A DNA stretch of 43,800 bases. It comes from Crocosphaera sp. UHCC 0190. GTDB taxonomy: Bacteria; Cyanobacteriota; Cyanobacteriia; Cyanobacteriales; Microcystaceae. Shown piece by piece: positions 16,482 to 25,119 of this stretch. The notes beneath the pieces were generated by a model. The model searched no databases, was not told the DNA's origin, and saw only the letters and a program-made list of their open reading frames with translations. The translations under genes were made by a program, and so were the position numbers. The first letter of the stretch is position 1. Every line of letters starts with the position of its first letter. The stretch covers positions 1-43,800 of the forward strand of contig NZ_JAYGHP010000022.1 in assembly GCF_034932065.1 (NCBI RefSeq). Reading direction: 5' to 3'.

Positions 16482-17390
16482 ATGAACTATTCGTTACTCA
16501 CAATTGTTTCTTATATAATCGGCCCAACACTGATTATTGTCAGCCATATCGGATCGCTTCTTATTCTAATAACTGGCTTATCCTGGGGTTCTGTCCTATG
16601 GATCGTGTTGTTATATGTCATCCGTATGCTTGCAACCACAGCCATTTACCATCGACTCCTCACCCACAGAAGTTATCAGACTCCTGCGCTGGTTTTATGG
16701 GTGGGCTGTATAGTCGCGGCAGCAGCAGGGCAGATGGGGCCAAGTTGGTGGAAAGCACACCATCTGAACCATCATCAATATTCTGATCAAGATCAAGATC
16801 CTCATTCTCCTTATACCCCGGCCAAGGGACTGAGAGGATTTTATTGGTCTCAAGGGGGTTGGCTGTTATCCCCTCGTTTCTTTCCTGCTAAGCTGCCGAG
16901 CAATGTTGAGAGTGATCTCGTCTTAAAAGTGATTGACCGTTTGCATTTCATCCCTCTAGTGGCACTTGGGGCCATCTCCTATTTCATTGGTGGTGTTGAA
17001 TATCTCGGTGCCTTTTTTCTCAGCACGACCTTGCTTTTTCATGGTGTGCAAACCGTCAACTCCCTCAGTCATATTATCGGTAAGCAACCGTTTATCACCA
17101 ACGATCATAGTCGAAACAGTTGGTTTGTCGCATTTTTAACCTTGGGTGAAGGCTGGCATAATCTCCACCATGCCTTTCCATCATCAAGTCGCCATGGCAT
17201 AACCATTTGTGCTGGACGGGTTGTCTATCTTCCAGACCCCACCTTTAGCTTCATTAAAATGCTTGAGTTTCTCAGGTTAGGGTCAAAGCTTAGAGTTCCC
17301 GTTGAAACCGACCTACTGGCCCGTGCTAAAAACCGACACTTTGAGGATTCAGGGTTGCCCGTCGCAGTAGAAACGGCCGTAAATTCTTAA
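16482..17390 (+). CDS. Membrane fatty acid desaturase (acyl-CoA/acyl-lipid delta-9 type)
   Basis: 302 residues of the integral-membrane di-iron desaturase family. The three histidine boxes are intact: HRLLTH (57-62), HHLNHH (93-98) and HNLHH (226-230, in GEGWHNLHHAFPSS). Four hydrophobic stretches (about 3-28, 33-50, 67-85, 155-190) provide the membrane helices. Spacing fits delta-9-type enzymes such as cyanobacterial DesC, but position and carrier cannot be assigned from sequence alone. The N-terminus is short and begins directly with membrane helices. It lies between the CFA-like methyltransferase (same strand) and nagB (opposite strand, ending 12 bases away). The two lipid genes look like a functional pair: one makes a double bond, the other may alkylate it. 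Confidence 0.88.
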   Translation: MNYSLLTIVSYIIGPTLIIVSHIGSLLILITGLSWGSVLWIVLLYVIRMLATTAIYHRLLTHRSYQTPALVLWVGCIVAAAAGQMGPSWWKAHHLNHHQYSDQDQDPHSPYTPAKGLRGFYWSQGGWLLSPRFFPAKLPSNVESDLVLKVIDRLHFIPLVALGAISYFIGGVEYLGAFFLSTTLLFHGVQTVNSLSHIIGKQPFITNDHSRNSWFVAFLTLGEGWHNLHHAFPSSSRHGITICAGRVVYLPDPTFSFIKMLEFLRLGSKLRVPVETDLLARAKNRHFEDSGLPVAVETAVNS

Positions 17391-17402
17391 CTCATTTTTG
17401 AC

Positions 17403-18170
17403 TCATAACAACTGTGCTGATTCTTTATCTAAGAATAAAGTCGCATCAGAATGTTGACGTAAAACCGAAGCAGGACAATGCTTAGAAATGCCCCCTTGTA
17501 GTATTTCTTTGATAATTTCTGCTTTGCTTTCTCCTGTGGCTAAACAGATGATTTTTTTAGCTGATAAAATAGTAGGAATAGTCACAGTAAAAGCATATTT
17601 CGGGACATTTTCAAAGTCTTTAAAATGTCCTTGATGTGCTTGAACCCAACGAGTTTGTTGATCAAGACGGACTAATTTAACCCAATGGGGATCATTAAAA
17701 TTAGCTACTTGGGGTTCATTAAAGGCTAAATGTCCATTAACTCCTACCCCTAAACAACAGAGATCAATGGGATGTTTTTTCAGTAATTTTGTGTAGCGTT
17801 CGCATTCATCTAAAGGCTCTAAAGTATCCCCAATTAAATAATGAAAGACCTTGGGATTAATGCGTTTTTCAACCCTTTCATGGAGATAAAACCGAAAACT
17901 TGCCGCATCTTTTCCATCGATCCCTAAATATTCATCTAAATGAAATAAATTAATTCGTGACCAATCAATTTTTTGAGAAGCAATTAATTTATCCAAAAAC
18001 TTAAGCTGAGAGTTTCCCGTCGCTAATAATATGGTTGCTTCACTTTTATGGTCTAAAATATTCTCTAAATATTCTTGTCCAATTTTTGCGGCTCCTATGG
18101 ACAATTCTTCCTCAGTTTCATAGATCTGAGTGTTAAGGGAATCAACCATTAATAATTGATGAGATATCAT
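17403..18170 (-). CDS. nagB: Glucosamine-6-phosphate deaminase family protein (NagB-like)
   Basis: A 255-residue NagB/6-phosphogluconolactonase-fold protein. Seen: the phosphate loop ATGNSQL, the motif NLFHLDEYLGI with the general-base aspartate, GVGVNGHLAFNEP and a C-terminal ALATGESKA-like loop (CLATGESKAEII). NagB converts glucosamine-6-phosphate to fructose-6-phosphate and ammonia. The aspartate of the E. coli 'NDGHIAFNEP' motif is Asn here, as I recall in some Bacillus-type enzymes, so activity is still expected. It is the last gene of a likely reverse operon: a PucC-like transporter, a 57-residue protein (17 bases upstream), then nagB. Two methionines near the start (MISHQLLM) leave an uncertainty of seven residues. 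Confidence 0.88.
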   Translation of the reverse strand: MISHQLLMVDSLNTQIYETEEELSIGAAKIGQEYLENILDHKSEATILLATGNSQLKFLDKLIASQKIDWSRINLFHLDEYLGIDGKDAASFRFYLHERVEKRINPKVFHYLIGDTLEPLDECERYTKLLKKHPIDLCCLGVGVNGHLAFNEPQVANFNDPHWVKLVRLDQQTRWVQAHQGHFKDFENVPKYAFTVTIPTILSAKKIICLATGESKAEIIKEILQGGISKHCPASVLRQHSDATLFLDKESAQLL

Positions 18171-18187
18171 AAAAAAATCATCCCAAA

Positions 18188-18361
18188 TTAAACTTGAGGA
18201 TCGATAGGTTTATCTGGCATATCTGGAGCAATTTTTACCTGTTTCAATGAGTAACCCTGTCTTTCAAGATGTTGAACAAATTGATCAGGGTTAGATTGAG
18301 AGCCATTATTCTCATTTGGCAGAGATTTTCTCTCTTTTTTTAACTTAGCTTTACGTCCCAT
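18188..18361 (-). CDS. Conserved-looking 57-residue basic protein
   Basis: ATG at 18361 to TAA at 18188. The sequence starts MGRKAKLKKERKSLP, a strongly basic end, and continues with a motif of the form 'P-QFV--LE-QGY-LK' (DQFVQHLERQGYSLKQ) before an acidic, proline-rich tail MPDKPIDPQV. I recall similar small proteins in other cyanobacteria, without a known function. It sits between the PucC-like transporter (58 bases) and nagB (17 bases) on the same strand, consistent with an operon. There are no cysteines and no membrane segment; nucleic-acid or ribosome association would fit the charge but is a guess. Confidence 0.65.
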   Translation of the reverse strand: MGRKAKLKKERKSLPNENNGSQSNPDQFVQHLERQGYSLKQVKIAPDMPDKPIDPQV

Positions 18362-18419
18362 AGTTTTAGTTTTCTACTGTACATTATTATAGCGTTTGTC
18401 TCCTCACCCCTTCACCACC

Positions 18420-19895
18420 TTAATCCAAGTCACCTTCCATCACCGTAGTAATAGCCATTTTCGCATTATCCCTAAATTCTTTCACGTCCACTCGTCCCAA
18501 TAACCAAATAGCGACTAACAGACCGATCGCTTGGATCACAAAAACTAACCCATAGGACAAAACAGGAATCGAAAAGATCTCCTTCCCCACATTCAAAACG
18601 GCCCCGCCCAAAACCGTAGACAGTCCCCTGGCCATAGATTGAGCCAAACCCCAGGCCCCGATGAAGGTTCCGGCGGTTTCGGCTACCGTTAAATCTAACA
18701 TTAAACTGGTGGCCCCGGCGGTGATCATTCCTGATGCTAAGCCAAAAAATAGTAACCCCGACTTCAGTAAACTTGGACTCTCCATGACACCAGCTAAAAT
18801 AATTAAACTAAAACAAGCAGATGCGAGCAGACAACCAATTTTTGTGGTTCTTTGTTTTCCTAAACGGGGTATGACTAAAAACCCGGTTGACGCGATCCCG
18901 AAAAGGGTTCCTGTGCCAAAAAATGCGTTTAATTGAGTAGTTTCAGCAATACACATTCCAAATACTTCCCCCCCATAGGGTTCCATCACCGCATCTTGCA
19001 TAAATAAGCTGAGGGTTAGTACCAAAATAAAGCTGAAAAAGAGTCCAGTTTGACGACTTGCGGTTAAGACTTCTAAGGCATTTTTCAGGGTAATTTGATC
19101 TTCCCGTTGAACGCTACGACAACGCATAGTAAAACGAGAATAACGGGACTCTACTCCCCAAGTTGCCAAAAAACACATTGCCAAAACAATCCCAGGCATA
19201 ATGATAAAAACAGGGTTAACCGTTGCTTGTAATGTGGCAATATTGACGATTTTTGTGGTTGCCGTTGGATCATAGGAAAGGATCGCTTCCCCGCAAATTT
19301 CTGGAGTATTCAGTAATTTTGAACTAACAATAGCCCCTATCACAATACCCACCATCAACATTGACCAAACTATTCCCACCACCTGCGATCGGTTATCGTC
19401 ATCAGAAACATCCACCAATAAGGCCGCAAAAGGGGTAGAACTAATACTCAGGGCCAACCCATAACCAGCAAAAACGAACCCCAAAAAGGCGGCCCAACCA
19501 TAGGACATCAAACTCCACCCCGTTGTCTGAATACTGGTTCCCAGTTGCCAAACTACTTGTAACGCGATGAATGAGAGTACGGTGAATAAGACTGTTCCAA
19601 TCCACACATAACCTGTACGATGATGGCCCTTGATGGGTTTACTATCGGACATTTGCCCAAACCAAACCCGCGCGGGACTGACAAATTGATACATGGCGAT
19701 CGCTGTTGCTGCGATCCAAGGCAGTACAGTCAACTCATCAATCATAATCCGGTTGAGGACTCCCAAGGTCAAAAGAGACATGATCCCCAGTCCCATTTGG
19801 AATAATCCTAACCGAAACATGGTTAATAGTTTCAGTTTGGGTAAAGGTTTTTGGCTATGGGGTTGAGGGGTTGGTGAAAGGTCTTCTCTGGTCAT
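18420..19895 (-). CDS. PucC/BCD-family MFS transporter
   Basis: 491 residues with about 12 transmembrane helices. The beginning LTMFRLGLFQMGLGIMSLLTLGVLNRIMIDEL and the segment YVWIGTVLFTVLSFIALQVVWQL are typical of the BCD family, which includes PucC and LhaA of purple bacteria and several cyanobacterial members proposed to move or deliver (bacterio)chlorophyll or help assemble pigment proteins. The N-terminal 20 residues are hydrophilic and proline-rich. A large loop with C-G residues (PEICGEAILSYDPTATTKIV) sits between the two six-helix halves. It is the first gene of a likely three-gene reverse operon. The assignment to the family is firm; the cargo is inferred. Confidence 0.88.
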   Translation of the reverse strand: MTREDLSPTPQPHSQKPLPKLKLLTMFRLGLFQMGLGIMSLLTLGVLNRIMIDELTVLPWIAATAIAMYQFVSPARVWFGQMSDSKPIKGHHRTGYVWIGTVLFTVLSFIALQVVWQLGTSIQTTGWSLMSYGWAAFLGFVFAGYGLALSISSTPFAALLVDVSDDDNRSQVVGIVWSMLMVGIVIGAIVSSKLLNTPEICGEAILSYDPTATTKIVNIATLQATVNPVFIIMPGIVLAMCFLATWGVESRYSRFTMRCRSVQREDQITLKNALEVLTASRQTGLFFSFILVLTLSLFMQDAVMEPYGGEVFGMCIAETTQLNAFFGTGTLFGIASTGFLVIPRLGKQRTTKIGCLLASACFSLIILAGVMESPSLLKSGLLFFGLASGMITAGATSLMLDLTVAETAGTFIGAWGLAQSMARGLSTVLGGAVLNVGKEIFSIPVLSYGLVFVIQAIGLLVAIWLLGRVDVKEFRDNAKMAITTVMEGDLD

Positions 19896-20027
19896 TTTTA
19901 GGTGGTTATTTGGTCTTTTTTATTTTAAATAGTTTTTTCTCTTTAGGCAATTATAGAATTAATTAGATGTAAAATTTTCATGATACTCATCCGATTGGGT
20001 GAACTACAAAGGGGAAGATAATATATA

Positions 20028-20053
20028 ATGACCCATCTTATAATTAGGGTCAT
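20028..20053. promoter_or_regulatory. Inverted repeat ATGACCC-12-GGGTCAT
   Basis: Two 7-base arms (20028-20034 and 20047-20053) separated by an AT-rich spacer containing TATAAT. It lies in the 290-base gap between the divergent PucC-like gene and the secreted-protein gene; the TATAAT inside the repeat could be a -10 box, making this an operator-like site. The rest of the gap is AT-rich with no other structure. Confidence 0.35.
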
Positions 20054-20185
20054 AGCAACTTTCTCCTTGTCGAATTTTCTGTGATCTTAAGCAAAATTTA
20101 ATTTGCTAATTTCAAGATTTGATGACAATGAGACTTGTCTATGATTACCCTCAAGTTTATACAATTCATTAGGCAACTTTTTCCC

Positions 20186-20533
20186 ATGAAAAACCTCATC
20201 CTTGGTAGTTTATCAGTGGCTCTTTTGTCTAGTATTGTCGCCCCTGCTATGGCATCGGAAGAAGTCGCAGCAGTTAACCTGAATGGCAGTAGAAATGTTG
20301 CATCAGAATTGTCTCCCGTTAACCTAGTTCAATTAGCTTATCAGGGCTATTTTTCTGATTTAGGTATTCCCAGTCATGGTGGGTTTAAAAGTGCCTTGAC
20401 AGCGAAAAAAATTGATGCAGAAACCTTAGTTAGATGTGCGATCGCTAAAGGTAGATTATCGAGTAATGCTCTGCAAAATCAATATTATTTAGACATTTTG
20501 AATATAGAATTAGAAGGCCAATTATTTAACTAA
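20186..20533 (+). CDS. Secreted protein of unknown function
   Basis: 115 residues from the ATG at 20186, which opens a clear signal peptide (MKNLILGSLSVALLSSIVAP, cleavage after AMA). The mature part contains YQGYFSDLGIPSHGGFKSAL, then KIDAETLVRCAIAKGRLS and an acidic end. I recall this 'GYFSDLGIP--G---A' pattern from small exported cyanobacterial proteins of unknown role. An upstream in-frame TTG at 20135 would put a basic extension before the signal peptide and is unlikely. A strong terminator follows. Confidence 0.75.
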   Translation: MKNLILGSLSVALLSSIVAPAMASEEVAAVNLNGSRNVASELSPVNLVQLAYQGYFSDLGIPSHGGFKSALTAKKIDAETLVRCAIAKGRLSSNALQNQYYLDILNIELEGQLFN

Positions 20534-20555
20534 CTAAGTTTCCAACCTTAATGGG

Positions 20556-20595
20556 CAGGAGGAAAGTTTAAAACAAATTTCCTCCTGTTTTTTTT
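20556..20595 (+). terminator. Intrinsic terminator of the secreted-protein gene
   Basis: Stem CAGGAGGAAA (20556-20565) with its complement (20578-20587), a 12-base loop and a run of eight T (20588-20595). Confidence 0.93.
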
Positions 20596-20611
20596 GCTTC
20601 TTTTCCCTTAA

Positions 20612-20725
20612 AATATATTAAAACTGAAAATTTTTGATAAAGCTGACGCTAAAATTCCAGTTCCTGTATCTGCTGAGGACTTCCAATTAACGGTAGAAAA
20701 ACTTTTTAAGTGGTTATCTAAATAA
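20612..20725 (+). pseudogene. Possible coding remnant (37 codons)
   Basis: After the terminator a frame with coding character (AKIPVPVSAEDFQLTVEKLF) runs to a TAA at 20723-20725. There is no start codon or ribosome site and it is preceded by a stop at 20609. It overlaps the 3' end of the reverse-strand DUF445 gene by 12 bases. It may be the last part of a lost gene; I do not recognise the family. Confidence 0.3.
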
Positions 20726-21967
20726 TAACAAAATTGTTTGAAAAACCCCCACCATAAAGCCTAAAACGCCTCCTAGATTAACAATTGCTTGTAATTCACT
20801 TTTAACAATTCCTTGAACTGCGGCTTCTAAATTTTGAGGAGAAGTTGCATTAACTCGGTCAATAATCACTTGATCAATGGATAAAATGGGAATTGCTTGA
20901 GCCACAATTTTTTCTAAATCTTCCTCTAAATACTTGTCTAAAATTAAAGCTAATTCCTTGCTAATTGTTTCTAGAGAAGTCGTTAAAGCGGCTGAATTTT
21001 GCAGACGATTAATAATGAGAATCGATAGCTGATTCCAGTCAACAGTTTGACCAAAATCTTGAATAAATTGAGATCCACTTTCTTGAACATAAGTCTGAAC
21101 AGTTTCACGGGTTGTTTTGCGTAATTGTCTAACGGTAGAAACAGGTAAATTTTGTAAGGAAATACTTTGTAACCACTCCCGTAAACGACTCCGCACTTCT
21201 AAAGATAATAATAATTCTTTGAGTCTTGTATTCGCTGTTTCCTGTTCTTCTAGACAAAAACTACGTAACCGTAATAAAGTATTACGAACCCCAAATAAAT
21301 TGGCCACCACCCAATAAGTGCCACTGGTTTTTTCTCGAACTCCCTCATCAATGACTTGAATATTTCTTTCCGTGAGAAAATCTACTAAAGCTTGACGTAA
21401 AATATCAGGAGGTAAAACCCCTTCGAGTAACCAGTCGGCAAACTGTCTGGCCTGGGTATCAGTCAGACGAAAATCTAAGATGATTTGGTCAAAAATTTGA
21501 TTAATTTGGTGTTCTAAAAAATCAGTGCGACGGGCCAAAGCTTTCAAAAGTCTGGGTAAAGATTCAGTAAATAAATCTCGAAGAATCTCTGATAAAATTT
21601 TAGCTGTTTTTTGTTCCTTATCCGTTTTAACTTGTTTAATAGCCAGGTTTAATAACCATAAAATTGCCGTTTGTACCCGTTCCGTTTTTAATAACCGTTG
21701 GGCTAACTTTTGTAATTCTTCTGGGGTTAATAATGACCCCATAATGGTATCAGAAACTTTTTTGGCCAGTCTCTCTTGATTACGGGGAATTAATCCAGGG
21801 GTAAAGGGTAAACGACGTTTACCAACATAAATCGCCTGATAAGGACGAAATAACATATTAATAGCAATATCATTGGTAAAATAACCAATAATTGCTCCGG
21901 CGATCGGCGGTACAATAATGGTGGAAATTAGAGATAAATCTAGGGAAGAAAAATCTGAAAAAGTCAT
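20714..21967 (-). CDS. DUF445 family membrane protein
   Basis: 417 residues from the ATG at 21967 (MTFSDFSSL). The N-terminus has a hydrophobic segment followed by the family signature [19 protein letters not shown] and [15 protein letters not shown], which is diagnostic for DUF445 (YheB-like). The middle is a long, charged helical region (about 80-385), and the C-terminus ends in a second membrane helix ([18 protein letters not shown]). Function is unknown; members are thought to sit in the cytoplasmic membrane with a large helical domain. A TTG 21 bases further upstream could extend it but has no support. menG lies upstream on the same strand, 76 bases away. Confidence 0.9.
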   Translation of the reverse strand: MTFSDFSSLDLSLISTIIVPPIAGAIIGYFTNDIAINMLFRPYQAIYVGKRRLPFTPGLIPRNQERLAKKVSDTIMGSLLTPEELQKLAQRLLKTERVQTAILWLLNLAIKQVKTDKEQKTAKILSEILRDLFTESLPRLLKALARRTDFLEHQINQIFDQIILDFRLTDTQARQFADWLLEGVLPPDILRQALVDFLTERNIQVIDEGVREKTSGTYWVVANLFGVRNTLLRLRSFCLEEQETANTRLKELLLSLEVRSRLREWLQSISLQNLPVSTVRQLRKTTRETVQTYVQESGSQFIQDFGQTVDWNQLSILIINRLQNSAALTTSLETISKELALILDKYLEEDLEKIVAQAIPILSIDQVIIDRVNATSPQNLEAAVQGIVKSELQAIVNLGGVLGFMVGVFQTILLLFR

Positions 21968-22043
21968 AATCAAGTCAGACGTTAACAAATACGATCAAAG
22001 GCGATCGCTTATCATAAGACAAATGGGCATGATTCCATTATGA

Positions 22044-22757
22044 CTAATCTTTAGTCCCTACTAACACCCCCATCATTCCCCCAGCAATGAGATAATGAAC
22101 AGCATGACTAAATCCTGCCTCATAAGCTAATTTTACTTGTTCGGTTCCCAGGGGAAATCTTTCCAAACTGGGCATAATATAAGCATATTCATCCGTTAAC
22201 CCGAAACCTTTAGCCGTGGGAACTACAAAGTTATCGAGATACCATTGTTGAAGGGTACGCATCCAGGGTTGAGTCGGACGATGAAAGTCTAGGATAGCAA
22301 CTTTTGCAGTGGGTTTGAGGACACGATGTAATTCTTGCAGACAGCGCGGAATATCCACAACGTTACGCAGTCCATAACCCATGGTGGCACAGTCAAAGGT
22401 GTTATCCTCAAAAGGTAAGGTCAGGGCATCTCCTTCGACCCATTTTAGGGCAAGGGAGGGATAATTATTCTGGGCCCGTAGATCTGCGATCGCCAATTGT
22501 TCTGGAGAGAAATCTAACCCCACCACCCGGCCAGTTTTTCCGACTTTACGGGCTAATAATTGAGCTAAATCACCGCTACCACAGCAAACATCTAACCCTA
22601 CATCTCCTGGTTGGGGTTCGCACCATTTAACGGTCATTTGTTTCCAAATTCGATGTTGTCCCAGACTTAACCTTTGATTGAGTTGATCGTAAACTGGGGC
22701 AATGCGATCAAAAATACCTTGAATTTCTGTAGCAGAATGCCAAGAATTGTCTGTCAT
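22044..22757 (-). CDS. menG: 2-phytyl-1,4-naphthoquinone methyltransferase (MenG/UbiE family)
   Basis: A 237-residue class I methyltransferase of the UbiE/MenG family. The SAM motif LDVCCGSGDLAQ, VVGLDFSPEQL, the family block DCATMGYGLRNVVD and KVAILDFHRP are present. In cyanobacteria this enzyme does the last methylation of phylloquinone, the photosystem I cofactor A1, so it works together with the photosystem I genes elsewhere in the window. The length is typical. The start is the ATG at 22757 (MTDNSW); the TTG directly before it is not needed. Confidence 0.93.
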   Translation of the reverse strand: MTDNSWHSATEIQGIFDRIAPVYDQLNQRLSLGQHRIWKQMTVKWCEPQPGDVGLDVCCGSGDLAQLLARKVGKTGRVVGLDFSPEQLAIADLRAQNNYPSLALKWVEGDALTLPFEDNTFDCATMGYGLRNVVDIPRCLQELHRVLKPTAKVAILDFHRPTQPWMRTLQQWYLDNFVVPTAKGFGLTDEYAYIMPSLERFPLGTEQVKLAYEAGFSHAVHYLIAGGMMGVLVGTKD

Positions 22758-22840
22758 CAAACCAAGAACCTAAGTAACGGGGTTTTCTTTCTTATTATCT
22801 AATGTTACGGTAAGTAATCGAACATAAATTTCAGTATTAA

Positions 22841-22978
22841 TTATTTGGTTTGAACTTCAGTTAATTTTCCTGTATTTCCTTCAATCGAAGCTGCATAATT
22901 AAAATCACGGAAGACAAAAAGCCCATCTGAATCTGATTGTTGCTCTGATATGATAACCTCTGGGGGTTCTCCTGAGTA
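22841..22978 (-). pseudogene. Possible coding remnant upstream of menG (45 codons)
   Basis: The reverse strand is open from 22978 to a TAA at 22841-22843 and reads like protein (SDSDGLFVFRDFNYAASIEG, then TGKLTEVQTK). There is an in-frame TGA just upstream and no ATG, GTG or TTG in a useful place, so it is probably the tail of a gene truncated when the mscS region was joined. Family not recognised. It fills most of the 240 bases between menG and mscS. Confidence 0.3.
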
Positions 22979-23001
22979 TCAAATCAATAAACAATAAAAA
23001 A

Positions 23002-25056
23002 ATGTTTAAACAAATAAAAAATTTTATTATTATTGTTGTTTGTAGTTTAACGTTAGCTTTGACCTGGACACCAAGCACTGTCGGACAAATTCCGATATTT
23101 ACCACACCCACTGATAACCAAACCACGTCAACAACACCCTGGGACCTTAATCAAGCTTATGCTTGTGGGAGATTTTGGTGTAGTGATGTTTATATCTATG
23201 ATGACTCTCGAAGAATTCAAACAACTTTATTGACTCCTGAACTAACCTTAGCAGCCCTTAAAGAACTTAATCAATCTAATATTGAGGTAACTCAAGCATT
23301 AGAACAACGGGCAAAGTTAGTTCAGCAAGTGTTTGATAAAATTTTTCAAAATATTATTACAAATCAAACTAATTTTGAGGTTCCTCATATCGCAGATTGG
23401 CAATTTTGGTTGCCCACATCCGTCAAAGAATTGTGGTATCCTGCTACTCTTAAACCCTCCCATCCTTGGACACCGAACATTGAAATTGGTTTTAAAAATC
23501 AACAAACAGTTATCTATATTACTTCTCAATTTGATTTAGGAATCGCTTCACAATCCATTGTCACTGTTACTGATATGGATGCAAAAGCCAATGGCACAAC
23601 TGTGGAACAATTAGCTAAAAAATGGCAAGATACGATTAAAATATCGTTCAGTAATGCCCTTTGGGGATATGAATTTGATCGACAATATCCGAAGTCGAGA
23701 TGGTTTATTTCAGGGGTAATTATAGGGATAACTCTAATCTTAATTTGGTTGATTGAATTGATTCGTAATTTTTTGAGAAAATGGAATAATAATCTTATAC
23801 AAAAACTACGAAAATTAACAGAATTTTTGACAATTGATGCCGAGGCTACTGCCCATCAGAAGAATGATAATAATAAATCAGAATCTTTAGGAAATAAACA
23901 AGCTGAGAAAAATGAATTTTCAAATAAAAGTGAAAAGTTTCCTCCAAAAATAACAAGATTTTTGAATTTTATCAAGAAAATTTTTCGTAAAAATACGTGG
24001 ATATATAATCAGTTGTCTCGCTCAAAACAAAAGATTTTTTTACGGCGACAAACTTTGCTTAAACAGAAAATAAACTTATCTCAACTTTTTATAAGAATAG
24101 ACTTCATTCTAGAATTAATAGTTTTAATTTTGGGAATAACTATTATTACGTTAATTTTTCGTCAAACTCGTTTTTTTTCAGTTTATTTATTAAAAGAAAG
24201 TCTAAATTTGCTAATTATTTGGATAGGATTAATTTTTATTGATAAATTAGGAGATTTTGTCATTGATTATTATCTTAACCGTTGGGCAAGTGAAGCACAG
24301 GTAACAAACCCTAATTCTAATCGTTATACCTTGAGAGTAAATACTTATTCAATTACCCTCAAGCAAGCAACAACCTTTATCACAATTGTCCTAGGAATCT
24401 ATATAAGTCTCTGGATAATTGGACTTGATCTTTCAATTTTAGCAGGAGCAGGAATTTTTGCCGTTGCTATCGCTTTTCTTTCCCGTAATTTACTCGAAGA
24501 TATGCTTAATGGTATCCTAATTTTATGTACTGATCGCTATGCGATTGGGGATGTAATTGATATCGGTGGCGGTATGTCAGGTTTAGTGGAAGATATTAAT
24601 TTATTTGTCACTTCTTTACGTAATCTAGATGGACAAGTAATTGCCATTCCCAATAGTAAAATTACCACAGTGATTAATAATACCAAAGATTGGTCAAGGG
24701 TTAATTTTACGATTAAGATTGCTTGGAATGAAGATGTTAAAAAAGCAATAAATATTATGATTAAAGTAGCTAATCAAATGCAAAAAGAACCAGAATGGGG
24801 CAAAAAATTTCTCGAAGCGATAGAAGTTTTAGGGGTTGATGAAATATCCCATGAAGGTATTCTTATTCATCTTTTAATTAAAACCCAACCGAGTGAACAT
24901 TGGGGAATTGGTCGAGAATTTCGTCTAAGAGTTAAACAAGCATTAGATGAAGCTGGCATTTCTTTGGGTATTCCTCACCATAAAATTTCAGTCAGTGATT
25001 CTTCTACTAATAATGATAAATTATTAGCTTATTTTCTTTCTAAACAAGATAGTTAG
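23002..25056 (+). CDS. Mechanosensitive ion channel, MscS family, with periplasmic domain
   Basis: 684 residues. A signal peptide (about 1-28, ending near VGQ) is followed by a roughly 200-residue extracytoplasmic domain with two cysteines (ACGRFWC). A first membrane helix comes at about 233-253 (WFISGVIIGITLILIWLIEL), then a basic linker of about 110 residues, two further helices (about 368-420), and the MscS core: TM at about 455-475, pore helix GAGIFAVAIAFLSRNLLEDMLNG (about 480-503), and the cytosolic beta domain with DRYAIGDVI, RNLDGQVIAIPNSKI and the alpha/beta end (VKQALDEAGISLGIPHH). MscS channels release solutes on hypo-osmotic shock; the larger members also have periplasmic regulatory parts. 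The TPR-barrel gene follows after 63 bases. Confidence 0.92.
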   Translation: MFKQIKNFIIIVVCSLTLALTWTPSTVGQIPIFTTPTDNQTTSTTPWDLNQAYACGRFWCSDVYIYDDSRRIQTTLLTPELTLAALKELNQSNIEVTQALEQRAKLVQQVFDKIFQNIITNQTNFEVPHIADWQFWLPTSVKELWYPATLKPSHPWTPNIEIGFKNQQTVIYITSQFDLGIASQSIVTVTDMDAKANGTTVEQLAKKWQDTIKISFSNALWGYEFDRQYPKSRWFISGVIIGITLILIWLIELIRNFLRKWNNNLIQKLRKLTEFLTIDAEATAHQKNDNNKSESLGNKQAEKNEFSNKSEKFPPKITRFLNFIKKIFRKNTWIYNQLSRSKQKIFLRRQTLLKQKINLSQLFIRIDFILELIVLILGITIITLIFRQTRFFSVYLLKESLNLLIIWIGLIFIDKLGDFVIDYYLNRWASEAQVTNPNSNRYTLRVNTYSITLKQATTFITIVLGIYISLWIIGLDLSILAGAGIFAVAIAFLSRNLLEDMLNGILILCTDRYAIGDVIDIGGGMSGLVEDINLFVTSLRNLDGQVIAIPNSKITTVINNTKDWSRVNFTIKIAWNEDVKKAINIMIKVANQMQKEPEWGKKFLEAIEVLGVDEISHEGILIHLLIKTQPSEHWGIGREFRLRVKQALDEAGISLGIPHHKISVSDSSTNNDKLLAYFLSKQDS

Positions 25057-25119
25057 AAGTCAAACAAACTTAACATATCTCAAGATCATCTTTTTTTAGT
25101 AACATAGTTGGAGATAAAT

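Noticed and set aside
17403-18170. NagB as an inactive enzyme because Asp of NDGH is Asn
   Set aside because: Related active NagB enzymes, as I recall from Bacillus, also have Asn at this place, and the other catalytic motifs are kept.
22905-23126. 73-codon ORF on the reverse strand over the mscS start
   Set aside because: It overlaps the mscS signal peptide region and has the Ile/Leu-rich pattern of a shadow.
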